From Aquibium oceanicum (lineage in GTDB: Bacteria > Pseudomonadota > Alphaproteobacteria > Rhizobiales > Rhizobiaceae), in the NCBI RefSeq assembly GCF_001889605.1, contig NZ_CP018171.1, forward strand, positions 2,564,501 through 2,628,500: a stretch of DNA of 64,000 nucleotides, in the 5' to 3' direction. A model generated the notes under the pieces. It saw only the letters and a program-made list of their open reading frames with translations, ran no database searches and had not been told where the DNA came from. Of this stretch, positions 54,678 to 62,338 are shown piece by piece. Each line of letters begins with the position of its first letter. Position 1 is the first letter of the stretch. The position numbers and the translations under genes were made by a program.

Positions 54678-55628
54678 ATGTCCCCGCAGCTCGAAGCCGC
54701 ATTCTTCATCTTTGGTCTGGTCGCGATCGGCTATCTGGCCGGTCTCACCGGCTTCATGCGCGCCGAGGCCGGTGAAGCCCTGGGCGAATTCGCCGTCGGC
54801 GTGGCGTTGCCGCTGCTTCTCTTTCGCACCATGCTGTCGGCGGATTTCCATGGAACCGCGCCGTGGGCGCTCTGGGCGAGCTACTTCTCTGCCGTGGCGC
54901 TCGCGTGGACCATCGGGCATCTAGTCACCACCCGCGTCCTTGGACGCGATGCGCGCACGGGCGTCGTCGGCGGCGTATCGTCGTCGTTCTCCAACACCGT
55001 CCTGCTCGGCCTGCCGCTTGTGTTGGGCGTCTACGGCCAGGCCGGATTCGAGGTGCTGGCGCTGATCGTGTCGGTGCACCTCGGCATCATGATGGCCGCG
55101 ACGATCATCATCTTCGCGATCCTGGAACGGGGCGGCGAGAAGGGGCTTCGGCCGGCGGCGCTGCTGAAGGATTTCGTGCGGAAGCTCGCGACGAACCCCC
55201 TGATCATCGGCATCGTGTGCGGTCTGTTGTGGCGGCTGATGGGCCTGCCGTTGCCGTCGCTCGCCGCGCGTTTCGTCGACGGGCTGGGCAGCATTGCGGG
55301 GCCGCTCGCACTGTTCTCCATGGGGCTGGGGCTGCGCCGCTATGGCATCTCGGGGAACCTTCGGGCGGGCTTCACGCTCGCGGCGCTGAAGCTTTTCGTC
55401 ATGCCGGCGATCGCGCTGGGCATGGTGCTGCTTTTCGGTCTGCCGCCTCTCGCGGCCTCGGTGGTCGTGCTGACGGCAGCCTTGCCCGCTGGCGTCAACT
55501 GCTATCTCATCGCGGTGCAGTTCGGAACCGGCCAGGCGCTGGCCTCGAACATGATCACGATCGCCACGGGGCTCGGCGTCGCCACCACAGCCTTCTGGAT
55601 TACCGTCCTCCATGCGATCTTCGGCTGA
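54678..55628 (+). CDS. AEC (auxin efflux carrier) family transporter
   Basis: 316 residues from the ATG at 54678; a TTG at 54642 is less likely. About ten helices are present with the two-fold AEC pattern: FVGVALPLLLFRTM-like segment, SSSFSNTVLLGLPLVLGVYG in the first half and ALFSMGLGLRRYGI, AALPAGVNCYLIAVQF in the second. Members export or import small organic anions, including malonate and auxin-like acids. It is convergent with the gntR gene of the sulfolactate region, so transport of sulfolactate or a related anion is possible but unproven. Confidence 0.85.
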   Translation: MSPQLEAAFFIFGLVAIGYLAGLTGFMRAEAGEALGEFAVGVALPLLLFRTMLSADFHGTAPWALWASYFSAVALAWTIGHLVTTRVLGRDARTGVVGGVSSSFSNTVLLGLPLVLGVYGQAGFEVLALIVSVHLGIMMAATIIIFAILERGGEKGLRPAALLKDFVRKLATNPLIIGIVCGLLWRLMGLPLPSLAARFVDGLGSIAGPLALFSMGLGLRRYGISGNLRAGFTLAALKLFVMPAIALGMVLLFGLPPLAASVVVLTAALPAGVNCYLIAVQFGTGQALASNMITIATGLGVATTAFWITVLHAIFG

Positions 55629-55686
55629 AGGGCGTTCGAAGATCCCGCCTCTCAATTGCGTCAGCGCAAGAGGAAGGTGAGGCGGC

Positions 55687-56421
55687 TCAGCCGAGTTCCG
55701 AGCGGTAGTGGAGCGCGCCGGTGAGGCAGCGGGAGACGCGCAGTTCCACCGGCTTGCCTTCGAGATCGAGTGCCATACGGGTGATCTCGAGAAGCGGCGT
55801 GCCGATGTCGCAGCGCAGGTGCGGCGCTTCCGCCCCGGTGGCCGCGACCGCCTTCAGCTTCTCGCTCGCGCGCGCGATGGTGATGCCCCAGCGTTCCGAA
55901 TAGAGGCCGTAGACATTGTTCGGGATCTCCGCGAGATCGCCGAGGCCCGGAAAGCGCGCCGCCGGCAGCCAGATCGTCTCCACCAGCGACGGCGTCTCGG
56001 CGAGTGTACGGACGCGGTCGATCCGCCAGATCTCGTCGCCCTCGGCGATCCCCAACGCAGCGGCTTCGAGGCTGCCGCTTGCTTCCGACCGGCTGGCAAG
56101 AATGCGCGAACTCGGAAAGGTGACGTCGCCGCCATCGGGGACGAGCCTGAAGAACTGGAACAGGATACGGCTTTCCTCGGGTCTCGCGACGAAGGTGCCG
56201 CGGCCCTGCTGCCGGATCAGCAGGTTCTCGGCCGTCATGGCGTCCAGCGCTTTGCGGATCGTGCCCTGGCTCACCCCGACCTCGCGCGCCAGCTCCATTT
56301 CGGAGGGGATCACCTGGCCCGGTTGCCACAGGCCTTCGATCAGGCGGCGCACCAACTGGTCCCTGACCTGCACGTAGAGGGGTTTGTAGGGAAATGGCGC
56401 GACGGCGCCGCTCTGGTCCAT
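55687..56421 (-). CDS. GntR-family (HutC/UTRA) transcriptional regulator, likely controller of suyAB
   Basis: 244 residues from the ATG at 56421 with GGAAGACGAGC upstream. The N-terminal winged helix (about 10-75) contains IPSEMELAREVGVSQGTIRKALDAMTAENLL and RQQGRGTFVA, typical of GntR. The C-terminal UTRA effector domain includes SLVETIWLPAARFPGL and ITRMALDLEGKPVELRVSRC. It is divergent from suyA with a palindromic operator in between, so it probably represses suyAB until a sulfonate ligand binds. The ligand is unknown. Confidence 0.88.
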   Translation of the reverse strand: MDQSGAVAPFPYKPLYVQVRDQLVRRLIEGLWQPGQVIPSEMELAREVGVSQGTIRKALDAMTAENLLIRQQGRGTFVARPEESRILFQFFRLVPDGGDVTFPSSRILASRSEASGSLEAAALGIAEGDEIWRIDRVRTLAETPSLVETIWLPAARFPGLGDLAEIPNNVYGLYSERWGITIARASEKLKAVAATGAEAPHLRCDIGTPLLEITRMALDLEGKPVELRVSRCLTGALHYRSELG

Positions 56422-56494
56422 GCTCGTCTTCCGGTCTCGCAACGGCTTCTTGTTAGCGCGTCGCGATTGACTCCGCCATCATTTCGTATCTTAT

Positions 56495-56508
56495 GTCTTA
56501 TATAAGAC
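56495..56508. promoter_or_regulatory. GntR-type operator upstream of suyA
   Basis: GTCTTATATAAGAC is a perfect 14-base palindrome. It fits the GT-Nx-TA-Ny-AC rule for GntR/HutC operators. It lies 22 bases before the suyA start and is the only clear palindrome between gntR and suyA. TCTTAT also flanks it on the left (56488-56493, imperfect) and CTTAT on the right, hinting at overlapping half-sites. Confidence 0.75.
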
Positions 56509-56530
56509 TCTTATCCGCCGGGCCGTCACC

Positions 56531-56818
56531 ATGAGCATTCCCCACCTCCTCGTCCACGAGCACAAGGACAATGTCGGCGTGGTCGTCGTGGAAGGCCTGA
56601 AGGCGGGCACGACCATGCTGGCGGTGGTAACGGCGGACAACTCCTCGTTCGAGGTGGAAGCGAAGGCCGACATCCCGATCGGCCACAAGGTAGCGCTGAA
56701 GGAACTCGCCAGCGGCGATACGGCCATCAAGTATGGCGAGGACATCGGCCGCTTCGTCGCCGATGTGGCGCGCGGCGAGCACGTTCACGTCCACAATCTC
56801 AAAACGAAGCGCTGGTGA
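56531..56818 (+). CDS. suyA: (2R)-sulfolactate sulfo-lyase subunit alpha
   Basis: 95 residues, one SAF-type domain of the UxaA/altronate-dehydratase N-terminal family. The C terminus ERVHVH-like [37 protein letters not shown] and the 95-residue length agree with SuyA as I remember it from Paracoccus. With SuyB it cleaves (R)-3-sulfolactate to pyruvate and sulfite in the cytoplasm. Altronate or galactarate dehydratase small subunit is the alternative, but the SuyB partner and the two following dehydrogenases favour SuyA. First gene of the operon, behind a GntR operator. Confidence 0.85.
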   Translation: MSIPHLLVHEHKDNVGVVVVEGLKAGTTMLAVVTADNSSFEVEAKADIPIGHKVALKELASGDTAIKYGEDIGRFVADVARGEHVHVHNLKTKRW

Positions 56819-56885
56819 TGCTCCTGGCGGCGCGCGGCGGCACCCGCGCGCGCCGGAGTGGTTCGACACAAGGGAAGGGCGGCCG

Positions 56886-58067
56886 ATGGCGTCGAGATAT
56901 TCCAACATGACGGTTAGAGCATACCGGCGCGAAAACGGCCGCGTCGGCGTGCGCAACCACGTGGTGATCCTGCCGGTGGACGACATCTCCAATGCTGCCT
57001 GCGAGGCGGTCGCCAACAACATCAAGGGTACGATCGCGCTGCCCCACGCCTACGGCCGGCTGCAGTTCGGCGAGGACCTCGACCTCTTCTTCCGCACGAT
57101 GATCGGCACCGGGGCTAACCCCAACGTGGCGGCGGTCGTCGTCATCGGCATCGAGCCGGGCTGGACCAAGCGGATCGTCGACGGCATCGCGGCGACCGGA
57201 AAGCCTGTGGCAGGCTTCTCGATCGAGCAGAACGGCGACCTGAAGACGATAATGGACGCCAGCCGCAAGGCTAAGGACTTTGTGCACTACGCCACCGAGC
57301 TTCAGCGCGAGGAATGCTCTATCTCGGAGCTCTGGGTCTCGACCAAGTGCGGCGAGAGCGACACCACCACCGGTCTCGGCTCCTGCCCGACCGTCGGCAA
57401 CATGTACGACAAGCTCCTGCCGGAAGGCATTTACGGCTGCTTCGGCGAGACCTCGGAGATCACCGGCGCCGAACACATCGCCAAGGCGCGCGCCATCAAT
57501 CCGGAAGTCGGGGAGCGCTGGTACGCCATGTGGAAGGCTTACCAGGAGGACGTGATCGAGGCGCACAAGACCGACGACCTGTCGGAGAGCCAGCCGACCA
57601 AGGGCAACATCGAAGGCGGCCTGACCACCATCGAGGAAAAGGCGCTGGGCAACCTGGAGAAGATCGGCCGGACGTCGAGATACATCGACATCCTCGAGCC
57701 AGCCGAAGCGCCGAAATCGGGCGAGGGGCTCTACTTCATGGATTCCTCGTCCGCCGCGGCCGAGTGCGTGACGCTGATGGCAGCGGGCGGCTACGTCATC
57801 CACACCTTCCCGACCGGACAGGGCAACGTGATCGGCAATCCGATCGTGCCGGTGATCAAGATCACGGCCAACCCGCGCACCGTGCGAACGATGGGCGAGC
57901 ATGTCGATGTCGACGTGTCGGGCATTCTGCGCCGCGAGATGACGATCGACGAGGCCGGCGATGCGCTGATCGACATGATCGTACGGACCGCCAACGGCCG
58001 CAACACAGCCGCCGAGGCGCTGGGGCACCGCGAGTTCGTGATGACGAAGCTCTATCGGAGCGCGTGA
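56886..58067 (+). CDS. suyB: (2R)-sulfolactate sulfo-lyase subunit beta
   Basis: 393 residues from the ATG at 56886, with AAGGGAAGGG upstream. UxaA-family large subunit: [24 protein letters not shown] at the N terminus, [41 protein letters not shown] (cluster or metal-binding region with Cys) and [23 protein letters not shown], ending in [12 protein letters not shown]. These blocks match SuyB rather than altronate dehydratase proper. It forms the iron-dependent lyase with SuyA. The MntA-HepT pair follows on the opposite strand, interrupting the path to slcC. Confidence 0.87.
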   Translation: MASRYSNMTVRAYRRENGRVGVRNHVVILPVDDISNAACEAVANNIKGTIALPHAYGRLQFGEDLDLFFRTMIGTGANPNVAAVVVIGIEPGWTKRIVDGIAATGKPVAGFSIEQNGDLKTIMDASRKAKDFVHYATELQREECSISELWVSTKCGESDTTTGLGSCPTVGNMYDKLLPEGIYGCFGETSEITGAEHIAKARAINPEVGERWYAMWKAYQEDVIEAHKTDDLSESQPTKGNIEGGLTTIEEKALGNLEKIGRTSRYIDILEPAEAPKSGEGLYFMDSSSAAAECVTLMAAGGYVIHTFPTGQGNVIGNPIVPVIKITANPRTVRTMGEHVDVDVSGILRREMTIDEAGDALIDMIVRTANGRNTAAEALGHREFVMTKLYRSA

Positions 58068-58070
58068 GGA

Positions 58071-58424
58071 TCAGTCGCGTTCGATGCCGGCGTTAGCGAG
58101 CAATTGGAGAATCGTGTGTCGGAGCGCGGGCAATTCGAGTTCGTAGATCTTCCAGAGGACGTCGTTGCGAATCTCGTAGTAGCCGTGTCTGATGCGGTTG
58201 CCGATCCCGGCGATCTCGCCCCATTCTATGAGCGGAAACGCCTGCTTGTAGGCATCGGGCACGTTTCGCGACGCTTCGCTGATGACCATCACGAAATGGC
58301 TTACAGCGGCCTGCCGCATCCGGTCGTTCTCGAACGTGGATCTGCTGATCCCCGACAGGGTAGAATTGATGTCATCGATGGCCTCGACGATGTCCTGAAG
58401 CCAGTCGGTGTCGAGGCGCTTCAT
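58071..58424 (-). CDS. hepT: HepT-like HEPN toxin (DUF86)
   Basis: 117 residues, all-helical DUF86/HEPN protein: VEAIDDINSTLSGISRSTFENDRMRQAAVSHFVMVISEA. The C-terminal motif is EIAGIGNRIRHGYYEIRND. It is the toxin half of a MntA-HepT module, in which the nucleotidyltransferase antitoxin AMPylates the HEPN protein near its YxY-type tail. The usual RX4-6H arginine position reads Gly in this sequence (IGNRIRH). It overlaps mntA by one base. Its stop lies 3 bases from the suyB stop, convergent. Confidence 0.85.
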   Translation of the reverse strand: MKRLDTDWLQDIVEAIDDINSTLSGISRSTFENDRMRQAAVSHFVMVISEASRNVPDAYKQAFPLIEWGEIAGIGNRIRHGYYEIRNDVLWKIYELELPALRHTILQLLANAGIERD

Positions 58425-58723
58425 CAGAAGACCTGCAAAAGGTCGTCGGCAATCCTCTCCCTGAAGCGGGGTTTCATGGCCTCCGAGACCTCGGTCACCT
58501 GCGTCTGGATCCCGAGTTCCTCGCTGAGGTCCGGCCCGATCCCGAAGAAATCGAAGCTCGAGACGTGCGGCGGCGGATCGTATTCGATCAGGAGATCGAG
58601 ATCGCTGTCCGGCCGCTCATCTCCTCGTGCACGCGAGCCGAATATCTGCAGGCGCGTGATGCCGCGCGCGCGCAGCTGCGGCTCCATCTCCTTCAGCCTG
58701 GCTATGATTTCCTCGCGTGTCAT
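58424..58723 (-). CDS. mntA: MntA-like minimal nucleotidyltransferase (antitoxin)
   Basis: 99 residues. The nucleotidyltransferase motif LQIFGSRARGDERPDSDLDLLIEYD contains GSxxxG and the DxD metal ligands, followed by the helix DLSEELGIQTQVTEV. MNT proteins paired with HepT add AMP to the toxin and neutralise it. First gene of the two-gene antisense module, with translational coupling to hepT. Its promoter must be in the 58724-58858 gap, back to back with that of slcC. Confidence 0.88.
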   Translation of the reverse strand: MTREEIIARLKEMEPQLRARGITRLQIFGSRARGDERPDSDLDLLIEYDPPPHVSSFDFFGIGPDLSEELGIQTQVTEVSEAMKPRFRERIADDLLQVF

Positions 58724-58858
58724 GACCGGCGCCGTGTCCTACGGTTCGACGGTTCGAATATAGTGCAAAAAGCGGATCGCGGGGAGGCGGGTGCCAGGCG
58801 CTCTGTTGCGCCGCATGCTGGCACGAGGAACGGCTGATATCCGGAGGGGAAGGCAAGG

Positions 58859-59788
58859 ATGCCCGACATCGTCATCACCGAGTTCATGGACGAAGCCGCG
58901 GTCGAGCGGCTGAAGGAGCGGCACGAGACGCTCTACGATCCGGGCCTGGTCGACCGGCCGGAGGACCTTGCGCGTGCGGTCGCGAATGCGCGGGCGGTGA
59001 TCGTGCGCAACCGCACGCAGGTCCGTGGCGCACTGCTCGACGTGGCGCACAAACTCTCCTGTGTCGGACGGCTGGGCGTCGGGCTCGACAACATCGACGT
59101 TGACGCCTGCAAGGCACGTGGCATCGCGGTCTACCCGGCGACCGGTGCCAACGACCTGTCGGTTGCCGAATACGTGGTCTCGGCCGCCATGACCCTGCTG
59201 CGCGGCGCCTATTCGGCGAGCGCCGACGTCGCGGCCGGCAAGTGGCCGCGGCAGACCCTTATCGGGCGCGAGCTGGCCGGCAAGACCATGGGGCTCGTCG
59301 GGCTGGGATCGATCGCGCGCGAGGTGGCGTGGCGGGCGCAGGCCTTCGGCATGCAGGTCGCCGCCTACGATCCCATGCTGCTCGCCAGCGATCCGGCCTG
59401 GCAACTGGCGCGCAACGTCTCGCTGGATGGACTTCTGGCGATATCCGACGTGGTCAGCCTGCACGTGCCGCTGACGGAGGCGACGCGCCGGATGATCGGA
59501 GCCGAACAGATCGCTGCCATGAAGCCGGGCGCGATCCTCATCAACGCCGCACGCGGCGGCGTGGTGGATGAGGAGGCATTGGCGGCGGCTCTGCGGGCTA
59601 ACAGGATCGGCGGCGCGGCGCTCGACGTCTTCGAGACGGAGCCGCTGACGGCCGAGGCGGGCGCGAAGTTCTCGGGTCTGGACAATCTCATCCTTACGCC
59701 GCACATCGCGGGCGTCACGGTCGAGTCCAACCTTCGCGTCTCGGACCTGATCGCGCGGACCGTGCTGGCGCATCTGGAGAAGGCCTGA
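58859..59788 (+). CDS. slcC: D-2-hydroxyacid dehydrogenase, probable (S)-sulfolactate dehydrogenase
   Basis: 309 residues, ATG with GGAGGGGAAGGCAAGG upstream. Rossmann motif GLVGLGSIAREVAW. Catalytic Arg is in NAARGGVVDEEAL, Glu in DVFETEPL and His in TPHIAGVT, the set of D-isomer-specific 2-hydroxyacid dehydrogenases. In Chromohalobacter and Roseovarius, SlcC of this family oxidises (S)-sulfolactate to sulfopyruvate with NAD+, and its position next to a ComC-like gene and suyAB supports that assignment. Phosphoglycerate-dehydrogenase-like activity on another acid is the alternative. comC begins immediately after its stop. Confidence 0.78.
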   Translation: MPDIVITEFMDEAAVERLKERHETLYDPGLVDRPEDLARAVANARAVIVRNRTQVRGALLDVAHKLSCVGRLGVGLDNIDVDACKARGIAVYPATGANDLSVAEYVVSAAMTLLRGAYSASADVAAGKWPRQTLIGRELAGKTMGLVGLGSIAREVAWRAQAFGMQVAAYDPMLLASDPAWQLARNVSLDGLLAISDVVSLHVPLTEATRRMIGAEQIAAMKPGAILINAARGGVVDEEALAAALRANRIGGAALDVFETEPLTAEAGAKFSGLDNLILTPHIAGVTVESNLRVSDLIARTVLAHLEKA

Positions 59789-60793
59789 ATGTCGGAAAGA
59801 CTGCTGAGTGTCGCCGAGGCGCATGCGCTGGTCGTGGCCGCCCTGATGGCATCGCGGACCTCGCCGGACAACGCGGCGCAAGTCGCGGATGCGCTTATCG
59901 GCGCGGAACTGGCGGGGCAGGGCGGTCACGGCCTGCGCCGCGTGCCGGCCTACGCCGCGCAGGCCAGAGCCGGCAAGGTCGACGGCTTCGCCACGCCGAG
60001 CGCAAAGCGTACCCGGCCGGGCGCCGTGCATGTCGATGCAGCACTCGGGTTCGCCTATCCCGCGCTCGGCCTGGCCGCGCGGGAACTGCTCGCGATCACG
60101 CCGGAGCAGGGCATCGCGACCGCGGGCATTTATCGCTCGCATCATGCCGGCGTCGCCGGGCTTGCGGTCGAAGCTCTGGCCGAGCAAGGCCTCGTGGCCT
60201 TGATGTTTGCCAACGCGCCGGCCTCGATCGCGCCCTGGGGCGGGCGGCGTCCGCTCTACGGAACCGACCCGATCGCCTTTGCCTGCCCGACGGAGGGCGG
60301 CTTGCCGGTGGTGGTCGACGTGTCGATGTCCAAGGTGGCGCGCGGCAAGATCATGGCGGCAAACCAGAAGAAGGAGCCGATCCCCGAGGGCTGGGCGCTG
60401 GATGTCGACGGCAACCCCACCACGGATGCCAAGGCGGCCCTTGCCGGAACCATGGTGCCTCTCGGCGATGCGAAAGGCACGGCGCTAGCCCTCATGGTCG
60501 AGCTCTTATGCGCCGGTCTGACCGGCGCCAACTATGCCTACGAACAATCCTCCTTCTTCGACGCCGAGGGTGCGCCGCCGGCCACCGGACAACTCCTGAT
60601 CGCGATCGACCCTCAGGCCTTCGGCACCGGGTCTCTGTCACGCTTCGCGGAGATGGCGGGGCTCGTCGCGGGCATGGATGGCGCGCGGTTGCCAGGGTCG
60701 AGGAGGCAGGCTATTCGTGAACGCCTTCGGCGCGACGGCATCCCTGCCGACGCCGCGCTCGTCATTGAAATCGAACAGATAGCCGCCGGTTGA
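59789..60793 (+). CDS. comC: Ldh/MDH type-2 family dehydrogenase, probable (R)-sulfolactate dehydrogenase
   Basis: 334 residues, starting directly after the slcC stop. Member of the malate/L-lactate dehydrogenase-2 family, with GHGLRRVPAYA, the catalytic-loop segment AGIYRSHHAGVAGLAVE, NAPASIAPWGGRRPLYGTDPIAFACP, MSKVARGKI and ALALMVELLCAGLTG. ComC of this family reduces sulfopyruvate to (R)-sulfolactate with NADPH or NADH. SlcC followed by ComC converts (S)- to (R)-sulfolactate, the only isomer cleaved by SuyAB. Ureidoglycolate or delta1-piperideine-2-carboxylate reductases are other members, but context favours ComC. Confidence 0.78.
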   Translation: MSERLLSVAEAHALVVAALMASRTSPDNAAQVADALIGAELAGQGGHGLRRVPAYAAQARAGKVDGFATPSAKRTRPGAVHVDAALGFAYPALGLAARELLAITPEQGIATAGIYRSHHAGVAGLAVEALAEQGLVALMFANAPASIAPWGGRRPLYGTDPIAFACPTEGGLPVVVDVSMSKVARGKIMAANQKKEPIPEGWALDVDGNPTTDAKAALAGTMVPLGDAKGTALALMVELLCAGLTGANYAYEQSSFFDAEGAPPATGQLLIAIDPQAFGTGSLSRFAEMAGLVAGMDGARLPGSRRQAIRERLRRDGIPADAALVIEIEQIAAG

Positions 60794-60816
60794 AGGCGGG
60801 CCAAGGAGGCGTCCCG

Positions 60817-62274
60817 ATGTTGCAGAAAACCAGCCACTACATGCGCCAGGCGAACCTTATCGGCGGCGAATGGGTGCAAGCGGATTCGGGCGCCACCATC
60901 GACGTCACCAACCCGGCCAACGGCCTCAAGATCGGCACAGTGCCGAAATCCGGCAAGGCCGAGACCAAGCGCGCCATCGAAGCCGCGGCCGAAGCCTTCA
61001 AGACCTTCCGCAAGACCTCGGCGCTCGATCGGTCCAAGATGCTGCGCCGGCTGCACGACGCCATCATGGACAACCAGGACGCGCTGGGCGAACTCCTGAC
61101 CATGGAACAGGGCAAGTCGCTGACCGAGGCCAAGGGCGAGGTCGGCGCTTCTGCCGCCTACATCATGTGGTTCGCGGAGGAAGCGCGCCGCACCTATGGC
61201 GACGTCGTGCCGTCGCCCTGGGCCGACCGTCGAATCCTGGTGACGCGCGAGCCGGTGGGCGTGATCGCCGCCATCACGCCGTGGAACTTCCCATCCTCCA
61301 TGCTAGCCCGCAAGATCGGCCCGGCCATCGCCGCCGGCTGCACGACGGTGGTCAAGCCCGCCTCGCAGACTCCGTACTCCGGTCTTGCCTGGGGACTTCT
61401 GTGCGAGGAAGCCGGCATTCCGGCCGGCGTGGTCAACATCGTCACCGGCTCCGCCGCCGAGATCGGCGACGAGATCTGCGCCAATCCGCTGGTCAAGAAG
61501 ATCACCTTCACCGGCTCGACCGAGGTCGGCAAGATTCTGATCGAGAAGTCGGCCGCGACCGTCAAGAAGGTGTCCATGGAACTCGGCGGCAACGCGCCGT
61601 TCCTGGTCTTCGACGACGCCGACATCGACCGCGCGGTCGAAGGCGCGATGGTCGCCAAGTATCGCAATTCCGGCCAGACGTGCGTTTGCACCAACCGCTT
61701 CTTCGTGCAGGCGGGCATTCACGACAGGTTCGTGGAGAAGCTGGCCGAGGCTTCGGACAAGCTCAAGGTCGGATCGGGACTGGACCAGGGCGTGCAGCAG
61801 GGCCCGCTGATCGACGACAAGGCGGTCGAGAAGGTCGAGGAACTGATCGGCGACGCAACCGCCAAGGGCGGCAAGGTCGTCACCGGTGGCAAGCGCCACG
61901 ACCTCGGCGGCTCCTTCTTCCAGCCGACCGTGATTTCCGGCGCCACGCCCGACATGCGCTTCATGAAGGAAGAGATTTTTGGGCCCGTCGCCCCGGTCTT
62001 CAAGTTCGAGACCGAGGAAGAGGCCGTAGCGCTGGCCAACGACACCGAATACGGCCTTGCCTGCTATTTCTACACCTCTGACCTCGGCCGCGCCTTCCGG
62101 GTCATGGAAGGTCTGAAATACGGCATGGTCGGCGTCAATGAGGGACTGATCACCACGCCCGAGGCGCCCTTCGGCGGGGTCAAGGAGAGCGGTCTCGGCC
62201 GCGAGGGCGGGCACCAGGGCATCGAGGACTACCTCGACACAAAGTACGTCTGCATCGGCGGCCTCGGCCTCTAG
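60817..62274 (+). CDS. GabD-like aldehyde dehydrogenase, candidate sulfolactaldehyde dehydrogenase
   Basis: 485 residues from the ATG at 60817 with AAGGAGGCGTCCCG upstream. The ALDH active site is complete: N157 in TPWNFP, E255 in MELGGN, C289 in SGQTCVC, and the cofactor segment FTGSTEVGK. The sequence is in the succinate-semialdehyde dehydrogenase (GabD) branch, to which SlaB of the sulfo-Entner-Doudoroff pathway also belongs. Given suyAB, slcC and comC upstream on the same strand, oxidation of 3-sulfolactaldehyde to sulfolactate is a reasonable guess. Succinate semialdehyde remains the default. 23 bases follow the comC stop. Confidence 0.85.
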   Translation: MLQKTSHYMRQANLIGGEWVQADSGATIDVTNPANGLKIGTVPKSGKAETKRAIEAAAEAFKTFRKTSALDRSKMLRRLHDAIMDNQDALGELLTMEQGKSLTEAKGEVGASAAYIMWFAEEARRTYGDVVPSPWADRRILVTREPVGVIAAITPWNFPSSMLARKIGPAIAAGCTTVVKPASQTPYSGLAWGLLCEEAGIPAGVVNIVTGSAAEIGDEICANPLVKKITFTGSTEVGKILIEKSAATVKKVSMELGGNAPFLVFDDADIDRAVEGAMVAKYRNSGQTCVCTNRFFVQAGIHDRFVEKLAEASDKLKVGSGLDQGVQQGPLIDDKAVEKVEELIGDATAKGGKVVTGGKRHDLGGSFFQPTVISGATPDMRFMKEEIFGPVAPVFKFETEEEAVALANDTEYGLACYFYTSDLGRAFRVMEGLKYGMVGVNEGLITTPEAPFGGVKESGLGREGGHQGIEDYLDTKYVCIGGLGL

Positions 62275-62338
62275 CCGGCAGCGAAACTGATCCAGGGCGA
62301 CGCGCCGCAAGGCCGTGCCGGTTTGACGGGAGCGCCAT

